From NCBI GenBank assembly GCA_012295275.1, contig CM022679.1, forward strand, positions 25,588,407 through 25,652,406: DNA of 64,000 bases, written 5' to 3'. Positions 35,701-47,675 of the stretch are shown here, piece after piece. The translations under genes and the position numbers were made by a program. The first letter of the stretch is position 1, and each line of letters begins with the position of its first letter. Source of the DNA: Chrysomallon squamiferum (Eukaryota; Mollusca; Gastropoda; Neomphalida; Peltospiridae). Under the pieces are notes generated by a model that saw only the letters and a list, made by a program, of their open reading frames with translations, made no database searches and was not told the DNA's origin.

Positions 35701-36049
35701 CAGTTTAATAAGACATTGATTTCTTCCATCCTACCCAACATAACTGATGCATTTTCAAGTGCCCGAACCTCTCATTGAACTAAAGGAAATGAAGAGAGTG
35801 AAACCAACCTGGGACAGTTACTACAGCTGATTTAATGCTCAGATTGGGTAGCAGAGGGTCAAGTTTTCTGACAGTTTGAAAAACGCCTCTGTTAATTGCA
35901 GTGGACATTTATTGCTTTATTTTTGTGTGCCGAAATGATTTCATCTACTGCCTGCTGAAGCTTGTTTACATTCCATTAAATAACATGTAAACAAAACAGG
36001 ATACGGTTTACTGACAAGTCTGGCTCATTTGGAAGAAGTTAAGGAGTGC
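35701..36049. other. Unique DNA
   Basis: Moderately AT-rich; no gene was recognised. Confidence 0.4.
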
Positions 36050-36090
36050 TGTGTAGTCTAGTGGTTAGCGCTGCCACTGGAGTGATAGAT
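36050..36090 (+). mobile_element. tRNA-like SINE head fragment
   Basis: GTGTAGTCTAGTGGTTAGCG is a strong A-box-type tRNA match. The sequence changes to TG-rich DNA before a B box, so this is a truncated head, not a tRNA gene. Confidence 0.45.
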
Positions 36091-36272
36091 AAGTGTGTGT
36101 GTGTGTATATAGACACCCATTGGTCTATTTCCAATTCCAGACAGTGCTCCAGTGTGTATTATCAAAAGCCAGTTGAGAGTGTGGTGGTGTCTTACTGTCT
36201 GTGAGGAGAAGCAGTTGAAAAATCTTTTGCTGCTGATAAGTAATAACAGTAAATAAAGAGGATGCCAGTGAC

Positions 36273-36275
<3 letters not shown>

Positions 36276-36312
<37 letters not shown>

Positions 36313-36340
36313 TACATACCAAACACACACACACACACAT
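36276..36340. repeat. (CA)n microsatellite
   Basis: Two CA runs are separated by TATACACATACATACCAAA. Minus-strand Cys-Val frames are artefacts. Confidence 0.95.
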
Positions 36341-37122
36341 TTCATACTAACAGCATTAATATTAAAAAGTTAGACAAACATAATCTGCCTCATGGATAAA
36401 GTTTCAGGTTGATATTTGTTAAAATAAATGATAGCAGTCAGATGTGTACATGTGTTTACCTGTGTGCATTTGTGTATGTGTATATGTGTGTATGTAGTAT
36501 AAGTGTGTGTTTGTATATGTGTCTATATGGGTTTCAGTCTATGTATGTGTGTATGTATGTGTGTGTTTGTGTCAGTCTATAGGTGTTTACATTCAATATC
36601 TAAACTGTCTTAATGGTATTGCTTTATACTCACTACATTAATCTTTTAATAAATAATTTTTTGAAAATGATAAAAAAATGAAATCAATAAAATATTCTTT
36701 TTGAATTTAAACAAATTTATAAATAAATAAAAAATAACTTAAAATGATATACCAAGTTACCTATTTCCAACCAGACTAAATTAATGTATTGATTTGAAAA
36801 ACCTGTGAACAGAAAACAAATGTTACCAGACACTGACAGGTTTCATTATCATTTTTCTACATCATTATAATAGTAACCTGTTTCTGCTGTAACCAAGAAG
36901 CGTTCACATTTCCTTAGTCAGTTATCTTGGATGGCTAACTGGGTAACGAATATCAGTTTAGCTGGTTCTCCTGAACACCTGGTTGGAAATACCACAGATT
37001 CTTCAAAATGGCAGAGTGTATTTCCATCAAAATGTGATAAAGTGTGGATACATGAGGTATGGGAAGTGTTGGGTATCATCTGACATTAGGTGTGTTTCTC
37101 CTAGCGGTGGGTGGGGGAGAAG
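36341..37122. other. AT-rich DNA with a TG-rich tract
   Basis: TGTATGTG repeats occupy about 36440-36585. The remainder has no recognised feature. Confidence 0.5.
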
Positions 37123-37330
37123 GGCTGTGGCTCACTGGTTAGAGCACACACACACTTTGTGGGATGATAGGTTAAAGGATCAGTCCTTTTTGGGTGTGTC
37201 TTTTAGACTAGCCAGTTTCAGACAGATACTCACAGCTGATCAGTCTAATGTTATGGTATGTGTTGTCCTGTCTATGGGAAGGTGTTTTTTTCTTTTTTTG
37301 GCTGATTATAATAATAACTCTTGGTCAATG
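37123..37330 (+). mobile_element. tRNA-derived SINE with complete head
   Basis: GGGCTGTGGCTCACTGGTTA (A box TGGCTCACTGG) is followed about 30 bases later by AAAGGATCAGTCC (B-box-like). The body follows: TTAGACTAGCCAGTTTCAGA, TTATGGTATGTGTTGTCCTG, TCTATGGGAAGGTG. The 3' part is truncated by a T-rich run. It is the best preserved head in the window. Confidence 0.75.
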
Positions 37331-37377
37331 TCATCTCACTGTTATACATAAATATACTTTTTTTTTCTAAATATATA

Positions 37378-37590
37378 AAAAGATGCACAGACAAATATAA
37401 ATAAATAAATAAATACAAGCAGATATATACATTAACATGGATATATGATATACAAACATCTTTTACATATATACATCTATATATACATTTTATAAATAAA
37501 CACACACACACACACACACACACATACACACACATATATATGACCATCCTATATACACATACAGATACATATATACTTTCATAGAAATAC

Positions 37591-37622
<32 letters not shown>

Positions 37623-37740
37623 GCATAATACACATATTCTCACTCTCACACACATAGACATAAATATACACAGAGAAAAATAACACACATAGACACTCAC
37701 ACACACATAAACACACACACACACACACACACACACATAT
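37378..37740. repeat. CA / TA / ACAC low-complexity block
   Basis: (CA)n at about 37499-37524 and 37710-37737, ATACATAC and (AT)n at about 37588-37622. The 161-codon minus-strand frame here is Val/Cys/Tyr repeat sequence. Confidence 0.92.
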
Positions 37741-38199
37741 TTTAAAATATCACACATTTATTTTCTCATTTACTGTTCCCGCTGTTGTTACAAATTATTA
37801 TCATCTGGTTTAGAAGTTAAATTTAACAAAAACTCCATTGGCTTTAATTGGCTGTAATATTTACCCTGGTATTTCAGATTTGACAATCTGGATAGGATAA
37901 TAGATTTAACATTTAGAAATGGGTTCCATTTCACACAGCCATCTTTACAGGATGTTTAAAACATTCCAGTGTTTTCTCATGTGGGTCACAAAGTTATGTT
38001 GTTTAAGATGTATCTTTTTTTTTTTTTAAATTTCTGATAAAAATTTGAACTGTGGGATATCTGGTAGAGATTTTATGACAGTGAAAGTAAAGAATTTTAA
38101 GTTATTTTGTTATGTGAAAAGGAAATGTTTAAAAAGACATCACAACATTTTAATATGCAGTTGTTTTGTGTTGAACTCATTTATATATAATGATGATGA
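37741..38199. other. AT-rich unique DNA
   Basis: Nothing was recognised. Confidence 0.45.
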
Positions 38200-38319
38200 T
38201 GCAACAAAACACATCCACCCTTCACACATGCACATATATACACATGCAACTGATACACACACATACCTACACATACATACATGCATACAAATATTTGCAC
38301 AAACATAATATTCCAATAT

Positions 38320-38500
38320 TGCAATATCTAGAGGTATATCTAGAAAGCTGAATGACTTAGATACCATCCTGAACTAAATAGACTTTCAATATCTAAAAAT
38401 ATATCTAGAATGCTGAAATACTTCAGACAGTATACTGAACTGAATAGACTTGCAGTATCTAGAGGTATATCTAGAAAGCTGAATCACTGAATGACTTCAG
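38320..38500. repeat. ~70-bp tandem repeat, 2.5 copies
   Basis: CAATATCTAGAGGTATATCT, CAATATCTAAAAATATATCT and CAGTATCTAGAGGTATATCT begin copies at about 38321, 38388 and 38454. Each continues AGAAAGCTGAAT and then CCTGAACT(A/G)AATAGACTT. CTAGA palindromes recur in each unit. A CA-rich stretch precedes the array at 38200-38300. Confidence 0.9.
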
Positions 38501-39564
38501 ACACTACAGAGATTTGATCAGTTTCCAGCCTTTTTCTTTATCAGCATTACTTAACAGACGTGGGCTGTTCTGCTGATAACAGTACAGACAAACAGTTAGC
38601 TGAATTTGGCTTTTGTTCAACAAGTCGTAGAATGTGCTCCTACTGATGTACTTTTAATACCGGGTGATAATTAGCTGTGATGTTAGGATGGGTCAAGAAG
38701 GAACGGGTCAGTTTGTGAAAAAAATTAATAAATAAAATATTAAGTTAAAAAAAACAAAACAAAAAAAAAATAATGTAAAAAAATTAAAAAATGAGAAATC
38801 AAAATAAAAAACAAAACAAATTCAAAACAGAAACGAAAAATATTTTATTTTATTTTTTTTCATTCTTTTTAAAAAAATATTTTTATGTATTGATTTATTT
38901 ATTTATTTATTTTTTGTATTATAGATTATACTCTTTCATAGAAAATGAAATAAGAAATATTTTATTTAAGAACATAATACAGTTTTTAGAATTCTGTATG
39001 ATGACTTTCTTAAGGATCATATTGACAACAGGAAAGGATCACCAACCAGTGGCTGTCAGCAGCAAGATATATTTTATTTTTTTGCCTTCTCAGAAACAGG
39101 AAAGGACACTTAACCACCACCACCACTAAACCTGTCAACTCCCAAACCTACAAACCCAAGATCACAATTCTCCATCATTTTCATTTTTTTTCTCAACAAA
39201 TTAACCAAGCAGCAAAAATTAACAACAACAACAGCAGCAGCAGCAACACTCTAGCCTAAAGTCCTCTTTTCCATCTGATTGTTTTATCTATAAATAGTCT
39301 AGAAAATCGGGAGAAAAATGTGAGAAATTTTCGCCAGCACTGATAGATTTTGGAAACCCCTGCATCCTGCAACTTATCTCCAGCATCTTGCAGCTCACAC
39401 AGGCCTGGGTAACAGATAGAGTCTTGTGATATATGTGAGGAGCTGTCTCTGGCTACCTGTGGAGCAGTGCTTGAGAGATAACAATCTGACACTGCCAGGC
39501 TCCAGACACACACACACACACACACAAACTCACCCTGCTGGAAGAAACTTACCTGAGAAATTGC
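38501..39564. other. AT-rich DNA, part of balanced composition
   Basis: 38700-38910 is A/T low complexity. 39290-39500 has visibly higher GC; I found no exon with convincing splice sites there. A (CA)n lies at about 39507-39527. Confidence 0.45.
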
Positions 39565-39960
39565 ACTGCTAAAATAAATTGTGTGTGGCTATTAATTACA
39601 TCCAGCTATGCTTTAGCAAAGATGAAACAGGCTGTGAAGTAATTTGGGTGTTGTTATATAATTTTGTTGTATTATCCTGTTAAGACTATGAAAATAAAAA
39701 ATATATATTTGAGTTATATCAAGTTTTGCCATAAGGATACAAAAATAAATTGTGTGGCTATAATTATATCCATCTGTGCTTTAACAAAAATGATATAGGC
39801 TATGATATAACTTGAACTTGTTATATCATTTTGTTAGACTATCCTACAAGGACTATGAAATCAGGATATGCAAGTCTGTAAGGATTTCTCTGTAATTTTA
39901 TTGTGCCATCTTCCTGCAAGGATTATGCTCTGCTATAAGGATATAAAATGTTTATTCAAA
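39565..39960. repeat. Degenerate ~172-bp direct repeat, 2+ copies
   Basis: AAAATAAATTGTGTGTGGCT (about 39570) and AAAATAAATTGTGTGGCTAT (about 39741) begin colinear copies. Both continue TACATCCAGCTATGCTTTAG / TATATCCATCTGTGCTTTAA and then TTATATAATTTTGTTG / TTATATCATTTTGTTA. A third, partial copy follows from about 39880. Confidence 0.85.
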
Positions 39961-40960
39961 ATAAAAGCTATGTCATAAGGATACAACAACACAATCTGCT
40001 GTTACAATTATATAGCATAAAACTAAAAAACATGGCTCCAGCTATTTCTTCATATCTCTGAAGAGTCAAAAAATATAATTTTTGGTATATATTTTTGTCA
40101 GATGAAGCTTCAGGGAAGCCAGAATTAAGATGTGTCTACAAATATATCATGTTTTTCTTTTAGAAATTTTATTAGGTTATGCTGTAGACGCTTCTAAACA
40201 TGAAATGGTTTCCAAAGCGGTATCAGCTTATCTGTGTTATTTCTGAGGACTGTAAAAATATACATTTTCTATAAATATTTCAGCTGCAAAGACTGTAAGG
40301 AAATAATATAAAGTGTATCTAAAACTTTATCTAGCATCAAGCTGTGCTGCACAGAGTGCAAAAAAGCAAGCAAATATATTAATAATAATAAATAAATAAA
40401 TAAGTAAGTAAGTAAGTAAGTAAGCAAATATAAATAAATAAATAAATAAATAAAATTAAATTAAATTACATTTTTCAAAAATTGTGCTATATAAGCTATA
40501 AGAAGGGGGGGAAATTAAAATACAAAATTCAAAAAAATTAACATAAATAAAAAAATAATAAAATTCCAGACACTTTGATATAAATTAGTAAGCAGTGCAT
40601 GCTATCATGTCTTCAGTATGTTTCTTTGCAAATTACATCAGTCTGTAAAAAGAAGAAAAAAAGATTTATGTATCTTTAGTGATATCAAACAAGTCTTAAA
40701 ATTATATAAATATAGCAAAAATAAAAAGTGTACTGATAATGACAAAACAAGTGCAGAAATGTAACGTGCATTTTGATCAAATATGTTATTAGCATTGCAA
40801 AAGTAAATTCTGTTATTATATTAAGTCATACAATATATAGAAATAAAAAAATTATGTTAAAACTAAAAAGGTACATTTATAATTATATCAAATATGTGTT
40901 ATAAGAAATGAAAAGTGAATATGTGATATATATTCACTGTGAATTCAAAAGACTGCAGAA

Positions 40961-40962
<2 letters not shown>
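39961..40962. other. AT-rich unique DNA
   Basis: Contains AATA/AGTA tetranucleotide runs at about 40385-40455. No gene was recognised. Confidence 0.5.
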
Positions 40963-40991
<29 letters not shown>

Positions 40992-41035
40992 GTCTTCTTC
41001 TTGTTCATCTTTTCTTCTTCTTCTTCTTCTTCTTC

Positions 41036-41093
<58 letters not shown>
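40963..41093. repeat. Three consecutive trinucleotide arrays: ATC, TTC, ATT
   Basis: (TCA)n at about 40963-40991, (TTC)n at about 41010-41037 and (ATT)n at about 41038-41092 sit end to end. Neighbouring arrays differ by one base per unit, so each probably arose by spread of a point mutation in the previous one. All frames on both strands stay open and are homopolymeric. Confidence 0.96.
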
Positions 41094-41534
41094 GATAATC
41101 ACCATAACATCCATCCTTATTCATTATCATTAGGTGAACCTAATAAACAAGTGAAGTATACCACATGTAAGAAAAAATGTATTTTTATTATTATTACCAT
41201 AATCATCATTATCATTATCAACATTGATATTACCATTATCATTATCATGAGGCGAAACTTAATTCACTAATCAAATTCCGATTACATTCTTAATTTTTAT
41301 CTCACTCGTAACACACCATATGTAACAGAAGAATTTACTTTATTTATAAAAAAGTCATCTCTGACAATCCAGTTTCATTTTGTTTAATGTATTATTCATC
41401 AGGCTTATTTTGTAATTTTTCTCTCTTTTTTTTTTTTTTTCAAATTAATAACTCACGGGATAGGATGTTTAAAGAAGCTAACGAGAAAAAAGCATTGTTG
41501 TAAAACAATTCTGTTTATGTGGGCATGAAGTTGA
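41094..41534. other. AT-rich spacer
   Basis: Residual ATT/ATC triplets lie at about 41185-41250 with a poly(T) at 41427; nothing else was seen. Confidence 0.4.
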
Positions 41535-41730
41535 GAGTTTGTGATCTGTTACTTAGTGGTTAGAGTACTTGTCTGAGGCATGTTAGACCACAGGATCAAA
41601 ACTTCTCACTTGCAGCTAGTGGATAATTTACTGTTCCAGAGGCAAATGCATGTGTTTGAATAACAACATCTTCTGGTATGTGATTTTCTTGGATGATTGT
41701 CGTGCACGTCTGATACCAGTAAATTAACAG
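41535..41730 (+). mobile_element. tRNA-derived SINE with A and B boxes
   Basis: TTAGTGGTTAGAGTACTTGT (A-box-like) and ACAGGATCAAAACTTC (B-box-like) form the head. AGTGGATAATTTACTGTTCC and CATCTTCTGGTATGTGATTT follow as degraded body landmarks. Confidence 0.7.
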
Positions 41731-43024
41731 ATTAGTCAAGTTTTTTAAATTTTAAAATTAAATCATTTTGAAATAAGTAATCTATTTTTTGTAATGTTTA
41801 TTTATATTATTTTTATTTATTTATTTATTTATTTATTACCATTGTCAGCATCATCATCATGTCTTTACTTATTTATTTTTGATTACTGTTGTTGCTGTTG
41901 TTGTTATTATTCTTATTATATTACAGTGATGTTATTTGGAATCCTATAAAACTAAAGCAGACTTACAAAGCTGATGAATAAAAGACATATAGCTATAAGT
42001 AAAACATTAAATAATATGGTAGTTTAAAAAAAGGTATCTGGCCTTATTTTATTTTATGTTTATTAAAGATATATAACTAATGCCTGTGAAAATGAATCAC
42101 ACTGAAGTAGATCTATAGTATAAACATGTCTTTATGTATCTGAACATGCAAACTATTAAACATCACTGAAATCGAATTAATGTCTTAAATAACCTATGTA
42201 TTATTTATTTTCAAAACATGTAGCCTATATATTGATAGTAAAAAATTTGTATCCAACATGTCTGTGGGCCAACAATTCCAAATATAGTAAAATGAATCTC
42301 AAAAGGCTAAATACAGTGATATTGGTAATATAATTTGAAATATATTTGTTTAAAAAAGCAGAAAAAAAAAATAGGTTTAAAATTTACAGAATTATTTTAC
42401 TGGTTAATCTTTTTTTTTAAAACAGATTCATCTAACATAAATATGTACAATGCAGTCCAGTTGCTGTAAAGCAGAGAAGCAGTATACTGCATTATCAAAT
42501 AATATAAATTATTTATTAAAAAAAACTGTCTGTTTCACTCTGTCAGGAGGGTTTTTTTCAACAGAGATTTTTGACCCACATAACTGCAGCCCCTGGAGAC
42601 CAATTACAGTAAAGTGGACATGCAGTACAAGTGTGTCTGCAGCTATCAGGTGACTTCCTGTGCTTATTTTCTCCACAGGACATTCCTAGCTTCCTGCTAA
42701 TGTGCTAGTCTCTTGACATTCCTACACTTGTGGAATTTCAGGAATTGTTCACAAGACAGCTTGTCCTGTCTCAATACTCACAGCCCTGCGACAAGAGCAG
42801 TCAAAACAAACGCTAGTTTTCTTATTGGACAGAACTTGAGAGTTATAATACTGAGATTTAATAATGAAGAAAGGTAGATAATGTTTGTTTTTGTTTAAAG
42901 GACTCCACTGGAGCTTGTGGAATACTTTTCTATCATTAGTTATTGGTATTTCAAACATATATTCTCTTATTTGTGTTTCTGATATATATTACTGGCACAT
43001 TCATTACAGGAAATTCTATTTTTT
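41731..43024. other. AT-rich unique DNA
   Basis: TTTA repeats lie at about 41815-41845 and GTT repeats at about 41885. 42540-42780 is less AT-rich and has a potential donor (ATCAG|GTGACT, about 42650), but I could not pair it with a reading frame. Confidence 0.45.
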
Positions 43025-43200
43025 AAATTATAGCACAAATGGCTTTTTTTAATTACATGTTCCAACAGACCGGAAAGACATACCATGATCTCTGATAACT
43101 AAATATAATGTGGAATTAGAAATAGACTAAACATTCAGAGAATTGATCCCATGTCTTATCACATCTGAGGTCAGTGTTTTAAACACCAGTCTGTTTGCCT
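43025..43200 (-). mobile_element. Degraded SINE copy, minus strand
   Basis: The minus strand reads ATGGGATCAATTCTC (B-box-like), GTCTATTTCTAATTCC and TCATGGTATGTCTTTCCGGT, then CTGTTGGAACATG. These match the central body; the A box is weak. Confidence 0.6.
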
Positions 43201-44480
43201 CTCAAAAAAAAAATTACTTGAGTCAGAATAGTGCATCCTGTTTAAAGCAAAAGTTTTATAGTTGGCAGTGGATAAACTCTAATTTACTGTTAATAATTGC
43301 AAACATGTGTGATCCAGATACAAAAACAAAAGCTGTAATAATTAGTTTATTATTCAAATTGCTAATGTAATGTTGCAAATCATTATTCATGACATTTGTG
43401 TTGGAATAATAAATAGCATATTTTGAAACACAGAAACAAGACTCTATTCCGCGGAGACCAAAGTATTCTGTTTATATAGTACGTAAAGAGAAAGAGAAAG
43501 GGAGATAAATGAAACATTTCATAAGAGTTGATGAAATGGTATATTTAGAAATTCTGAAAGCTCATGTCAGAATACAGTGGACGACGTCTGTAACAAGTTA
43601 TAGCTTCAGGTGTGCAGTTAAAAACCACATTTTAACCCTGCTTACATCTTCTGAAAATTCAAGTACATCTAATTTGTAATAAAATATGCTGTCTTGTATA
43701 ATCTAAGACTAAGTTAGTCAGTTAGATTGTTAGAAACCAATGAGGCTGTTGTAGTTGATTACCTCTCTGTTCACCTCCCTATTTTTGGATGGTTACAATT
43801 CAGTGAGGGACCGTCATATCTCCCAAATCCTTCTTTCGTATCTTGAGGCCAACAGCTTAAGCAAAGCACCACTATCAGTTAACTTTCAAAAAAAGCTAAA
43901 TTAGTGCATCTTCATAAATAAATGTTTTGAGTGTTTGATTGGGAAGTAACGTTACAAGTGAAACTGGCTGGCTGTAATTGTGCATTTCACCAATTCTCCA
44001 CTGACTCAGATTAGATAATGAGGTTAATTCTGCTCCGAACTTTCCAACCTACACGGGTTTCCAGTGCAGTTATTAGTCAGATCCCAGATCAAACACACAG
44101 CTAATGGTCTCTAGTCACAGTTCTACACCTACAAAGCCTCAGTCAAATATTGTTCATATTAATTACTTACACAGATGGTTAAACAGCTGTAATTAGATAA
44201 AAAGACTTTTTACCTTCTTTTCAGAAGAGCTCACTTAAAGGGATGCTCAGGTTAAATAGGAGTCTCCTGTGGTAGAAAAATGGGTAATGGTGCACACACT
44301 TACAAGAAAGGTGCTAGACCCATGTAATAAATAACTAATGCTCTAACACTGAGAAACAGTTGCTATTTCTGATGTATGTACTGTGTTATAGTTATATTAG
44401 GAATCTCTCTGAATTTTGCATTACAACATAATGGATTTTTTTAGAATTACACCTTCCCAGAGACTGGAAAGATAATAATA
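43201..44480. other. Unique DNA, several less AT-rich patches
   Basis: 43430-43640 and 43740-44110 are less AT-rich than average and include TGACTCA (about 44001). No exon was recognised. These patches are reasonable places to look for conserved non-coding sequence. Confidence 0.4.
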
Positions 44481-44481
44481 A

Positions 44482-44521
44482 AACACACACACACACACAC
44501 ACACACACAAAACACACAGAG

Positions 44522-44552
<31 letters not shown>

Positions 44553-44553
44553 A
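44482..44553. repeat. (CA)n(GA)n compound microsatellite
   Basis: CA units from 44482 to about 44509, a short ACACAGAGACACACAG bridge, then GA units to 44553. Confidence 0.95.
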
Positions 44554-44799
44554 TTATAAACAGACCAAACAAACTATTGCAGCATTGCATGCCATGACAC
44601 AATATTACTGAATCAATGTTCTGAATTATCCTTAATGTGGTGTTAAATGTAAGACCATTTCAAATTGTTAACTCATTGACTAAAGTACAACAAACTTAAT
44701 ATTATGCAGCAAATACTTGTTGATTTTTTAAAGGTATTATGTTATCTTAGCAAGATCTAATGGACTACTTAGAATTGTTATCAGTATTAAGTGTTAGAA

Positions 44800-45010
44800 A
44801 GAGATGTGGTTAGATGTCTGAACTGAGATGTGATGGATTACAGGATCTATCCTTCTAAGAGGACCTCTTAGACTATTTTTATTCCTGCCAATGCCCTTTG
44901 AACATTCCACTCTCTGGGATCACTTGCAGCTAAAAAAAATTCTGTGATGTGATAGCATTAGTTTCCTCTCTCTTTGTCATAATCATGTAATCTGAGATTA
45001 AGAAGTTGTT
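44800..45010 (+). mobile_element. Degraded tRNA-derived SINE
   Basis: GATGTGGTTAGATGTCTGAA (A-box-like) and TACAGGATCTATCC (B-box-like) are followed by GACTATTTTTATTCCTGCCA, then CTCTGGGATCACTTGCAGCT. The order matches the other copies; the central GGTATGT motif is lost. Confidence 0.6.
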
Positions 45011-45172
45011 CACATACAGTTTATTCCTTATTTCTTCCACTTATTATTTATTTTTATGAATACATTTGTTCAGATTATACCACAATGTAAATTTAATAAA
45101 TAAATGACTATCCACAGCAACTGGAGTAGTTGGCATGAATGAATATTTCTAAAAACCTTAAAAGAGCATGGT

Positions 45173-45460
45173 TCAGTATTAATAAATTTCTTTTATTCCT
45201 TAATATTTAATCTTGTGACAACAGTATTAATTTAGCATCACTGAACATTCATAGCAGCCATGATATTTGGCACGAGTATTTCTTTAAGAGGTTTTTGTTC
45301 ATTATTAATAAATTTCTTTCATAATCTTAATATTCAATCTCATGACAACAATATTAATATAATACCACTGAACATGTACAGCAGTCACAATGTTTGGCAT
45401 GAGTATTTTTGTAAGCAGTTTTGGTCAGTGTTAATAAATCTCATTCATATCTCAGTATTT
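45173..45460. repeat. 126-bp tandem repeat, 2.3 copies
   Basis: TTAATAAATTTCTTTTATTC, TTAATAAATTTCTTTCATAA and TTAATAAATCTCATTCATAT start at a regular 126-base spacing (AATAAAT at 45181, 45307 and 45433). Each full copy holds AACATTCATAGCAGCCATGA / AACATGTACAGCAGTCACAA and GGCA.GAGTATTT. A + strand frame through it (from 45260) is open in both copies but shows no protein motif. Confidence 0.92.
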
Positions 45461-46039
45461 TTTTTCTCTAGAGAGGGTGAATATTTGTATAACCAATTTA
45501 TGGAAGTTTGTAGAGGCATTTAGGAATCCATCTTGATTGGATGTGTGGTTGAAATAAACAATATGCTGCCATTCTCTGCAGATTCGGTTATAGATTTTTC
45601 TGTCAAGGGTAATAACTCAGACTTCGTATCCCAGGAGGCAAAGTTTAGCAAGTTCTATGGTTTTTATGGTTTGATAGTTTGTTCTAATAGTTTGACTGGT
45701 CAGTTAAATGAGTGGCTTAATAAAAGTCCTGTTAAACATTACAGCTGTATTTATTTAATTATTATTTTTTTTTGTTCTTTCTTCCCTTTGTGTCTCTGCC
45801 TGTAGTTATCTAATTATTCTTTCAAGGTATTATTTTATGTGTTTGTATTGTTTCATTAATTGATAGTAGTAACCAATGTTTAATACTAATAAAGTATGAC
45901 AATAAAATAGCAAGTTCATAAGAATGCACAGAGGCTGACATCTTAAACAAATAATACAAATCAAAAATACAATTTATTTATTTATTATTGTCTGTATGTA
46001 TGTATGTTTGTATGTTTGAGCATGTCACTGCTCATTTAC
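45461..46039. other. AT-rich unique DNA
   Basis: A 90-codon + strand frame at 45533-45805 has an unbiased start but ends in a T-rich run. I see no domain, signal or splice support and do not call it. Confidence 0.4.
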
Positions 46040-46100
46040 TGTTATTGGTTTCCAGTCCATGGGAAGGCACACTTTGCTGCTTACTGTTAAACTTAACCAA
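46040..46100 (+). mobile_element. Short SINE body fragment
   Basis: TTTCCAGTCCATGGGAAGGC followed by CTTTGCTGCTTACTG resembles the GTGGGAAGGTGC...CCTTGCTGCTAAT stretch of the family. It is too short for certainty. Confidence 0.35.
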
Positions 46101-46794
46101 TACAAGAAATAATAAATAATATACCGGTAGTATTAAAATATATTTAGATGGTGTTGTAAAGATTATTATAATATTGTGTTTAGAAACAGCACATTATATT
46201 TGTTCATTCTTGTTTTTGTCAAAAGAAATTCCTGTTTTGTAGTAAATCATTACAGAATTGAATGATTCACATCTTCATAATAACTTTATATACAAATCTG
46301 TCTATGTAATCTACTTTGTTTTGTTTCAAAACCAATATATATAGTTCAATATCTGAATGTATGAACTGGATCATTTATCCAGCAAATTTCCAAAATGTAG
46401 GAGGGGTCCAGAATTCCTTGATTTTCCTGTTTTCTTGACCAAGGCTTGATATAATTATACTTAAAATGTCAAAAATATACAATGAAAAGTAAGAAATGAA
46501 ACTGTATTCAACAGATACAAATTAATACACTTTACTGGATCTAGCCTTAATATATACTTGAAATATACAATTTAAAAAAGTGAAAAATAAAGAAATAAAC
46601 TGTATTTAACCAATACAAATCTGATAATTGCTATTTTCTGGAAGCCAGGTAAATGGTTGGTACATGTAGTATTTCTTCTTCTTAACTCAAAGCTCAGAAA
46701 TGGATATTTGCAGTTTTTTAATTTAAATAAAAAAATCATTTTTAAAAATTAAAAATATGAAATTATAATATCAGTAATTTGAAATTTAGTGACT
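46101..46794. other. AT-rich unique DNA
   Basis: Two weakly similar segments (about 46440-46530 and 46555-46625) share GTATT.AAC..ATACAAAT. Otherwise nothing was recognised. Confidence 0.4.
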
Positions 46795-47078
46795 TTTTCC
46801 CTAACTCATTATGTAACACAATATTCAACTAGAATATATCTTCACATCAAATTTCTATCTCTGAATACTAAAAACATCAACATTTGTAATCTCAACTTTG
46901 GTCTATGTTTTGTTTCAGGGTAATTACACAGCCAAATCTTTAACAAGAATATATCTTCATATCAAAATCTATCTGTCAACATTAAAAACATCAACATTTT
47001 TAATCCAAAAATTCGGTCTATGTTTGTTTCAGAGTAATTACATAACCAAATCATTTGCACTAGAATATAAACCTATCT
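46795..47078. repeat. 115-bp tandem repeat, 2.4 copies
   Basis: AGAATATATCTTCA lies at 46831 and 46946, with a diverged start at 47062. Between copies are AAAAACATCAACATTTNTAAT and GGTCTATGTTTTGTTTCAGG / GGTCTATGTTTGTTTCAGAG. The repeated GTTTCAG resembles a splice acceptor, by chance as far as I can tell. Confidence 0.9.
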
Positions 47079-47384
47079 TTGTGTTTGTTATAAAATCATT
47101 TATATCACAGCTCTGTGTCTAAGCATTGTCAGATCACTGCAGTGTGTACAAATACTCTGAAGAAAGAGATAAGATTATTTGACTTGTTAAACCCCTTTGT
47201 TACTTAATCCATTACTATCAACAATGGTGGAAACTCTCAGGTGAATCACCGGCAACATCTCAATGAACTCTGCCAGTTAAAGGTGAATGAATACACACAT
47301 CAACGGTAGCAGTTGATGTATAAAATATATAAAAAAAAAAAAAAAAAAAATCACAGTTTTTACAATAATTAGTTTTTGTTATCT

Positions 47385-47675
47385 GATTTCAGTCTGAAAA
47401 ATCAGGTTGGAAGAAAAAGGTCTGTTTTTTTTATACTGAGAATTTATGTAGATGTTAAAATTTTTAAAAATCTTTCTATTCAGTTTTGTTTTCCGATTTG
47501 ATGAGTTTCAGTCTGAAATTCATATTGCAACAAAAAGGTCAGTTTTAATGTTGAGAATTTATATACAAATATTCATTTTATCTGATTTCATGTGTTTTCA
47601 GTCTGAGAGTTGGGTAGGTAAAAGAAAAGTCTGTTTTATATAGATTTTACAATTCATGTAGATATTTGAATTTAC
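47385..47675. repeat. Degenerate ~90-120-bp tandem repeat, 3 copies
   Basis: TTTCAGTCTGA occurs at about 47388, 47507 and 47597. Each is followed by AA..AAAGGTC(T/A)GTTTT and, in two copies, GAGAATTTATGTAGAT or GAGAATTTATATACAA. Confidence 0.8.

Noticed and set aside
36050-36090. tRNA gene
   Set aside because: Only an A-box-like segment is present; there is no B box, anticodon arm or acceptor stem. Other tRNA-like matches in the window are SINE heads.
37272-37757. 161-codon minus-strand frame
   Set aside because: CA/TA microsatellite read as Val-Cys-Tyr runs.
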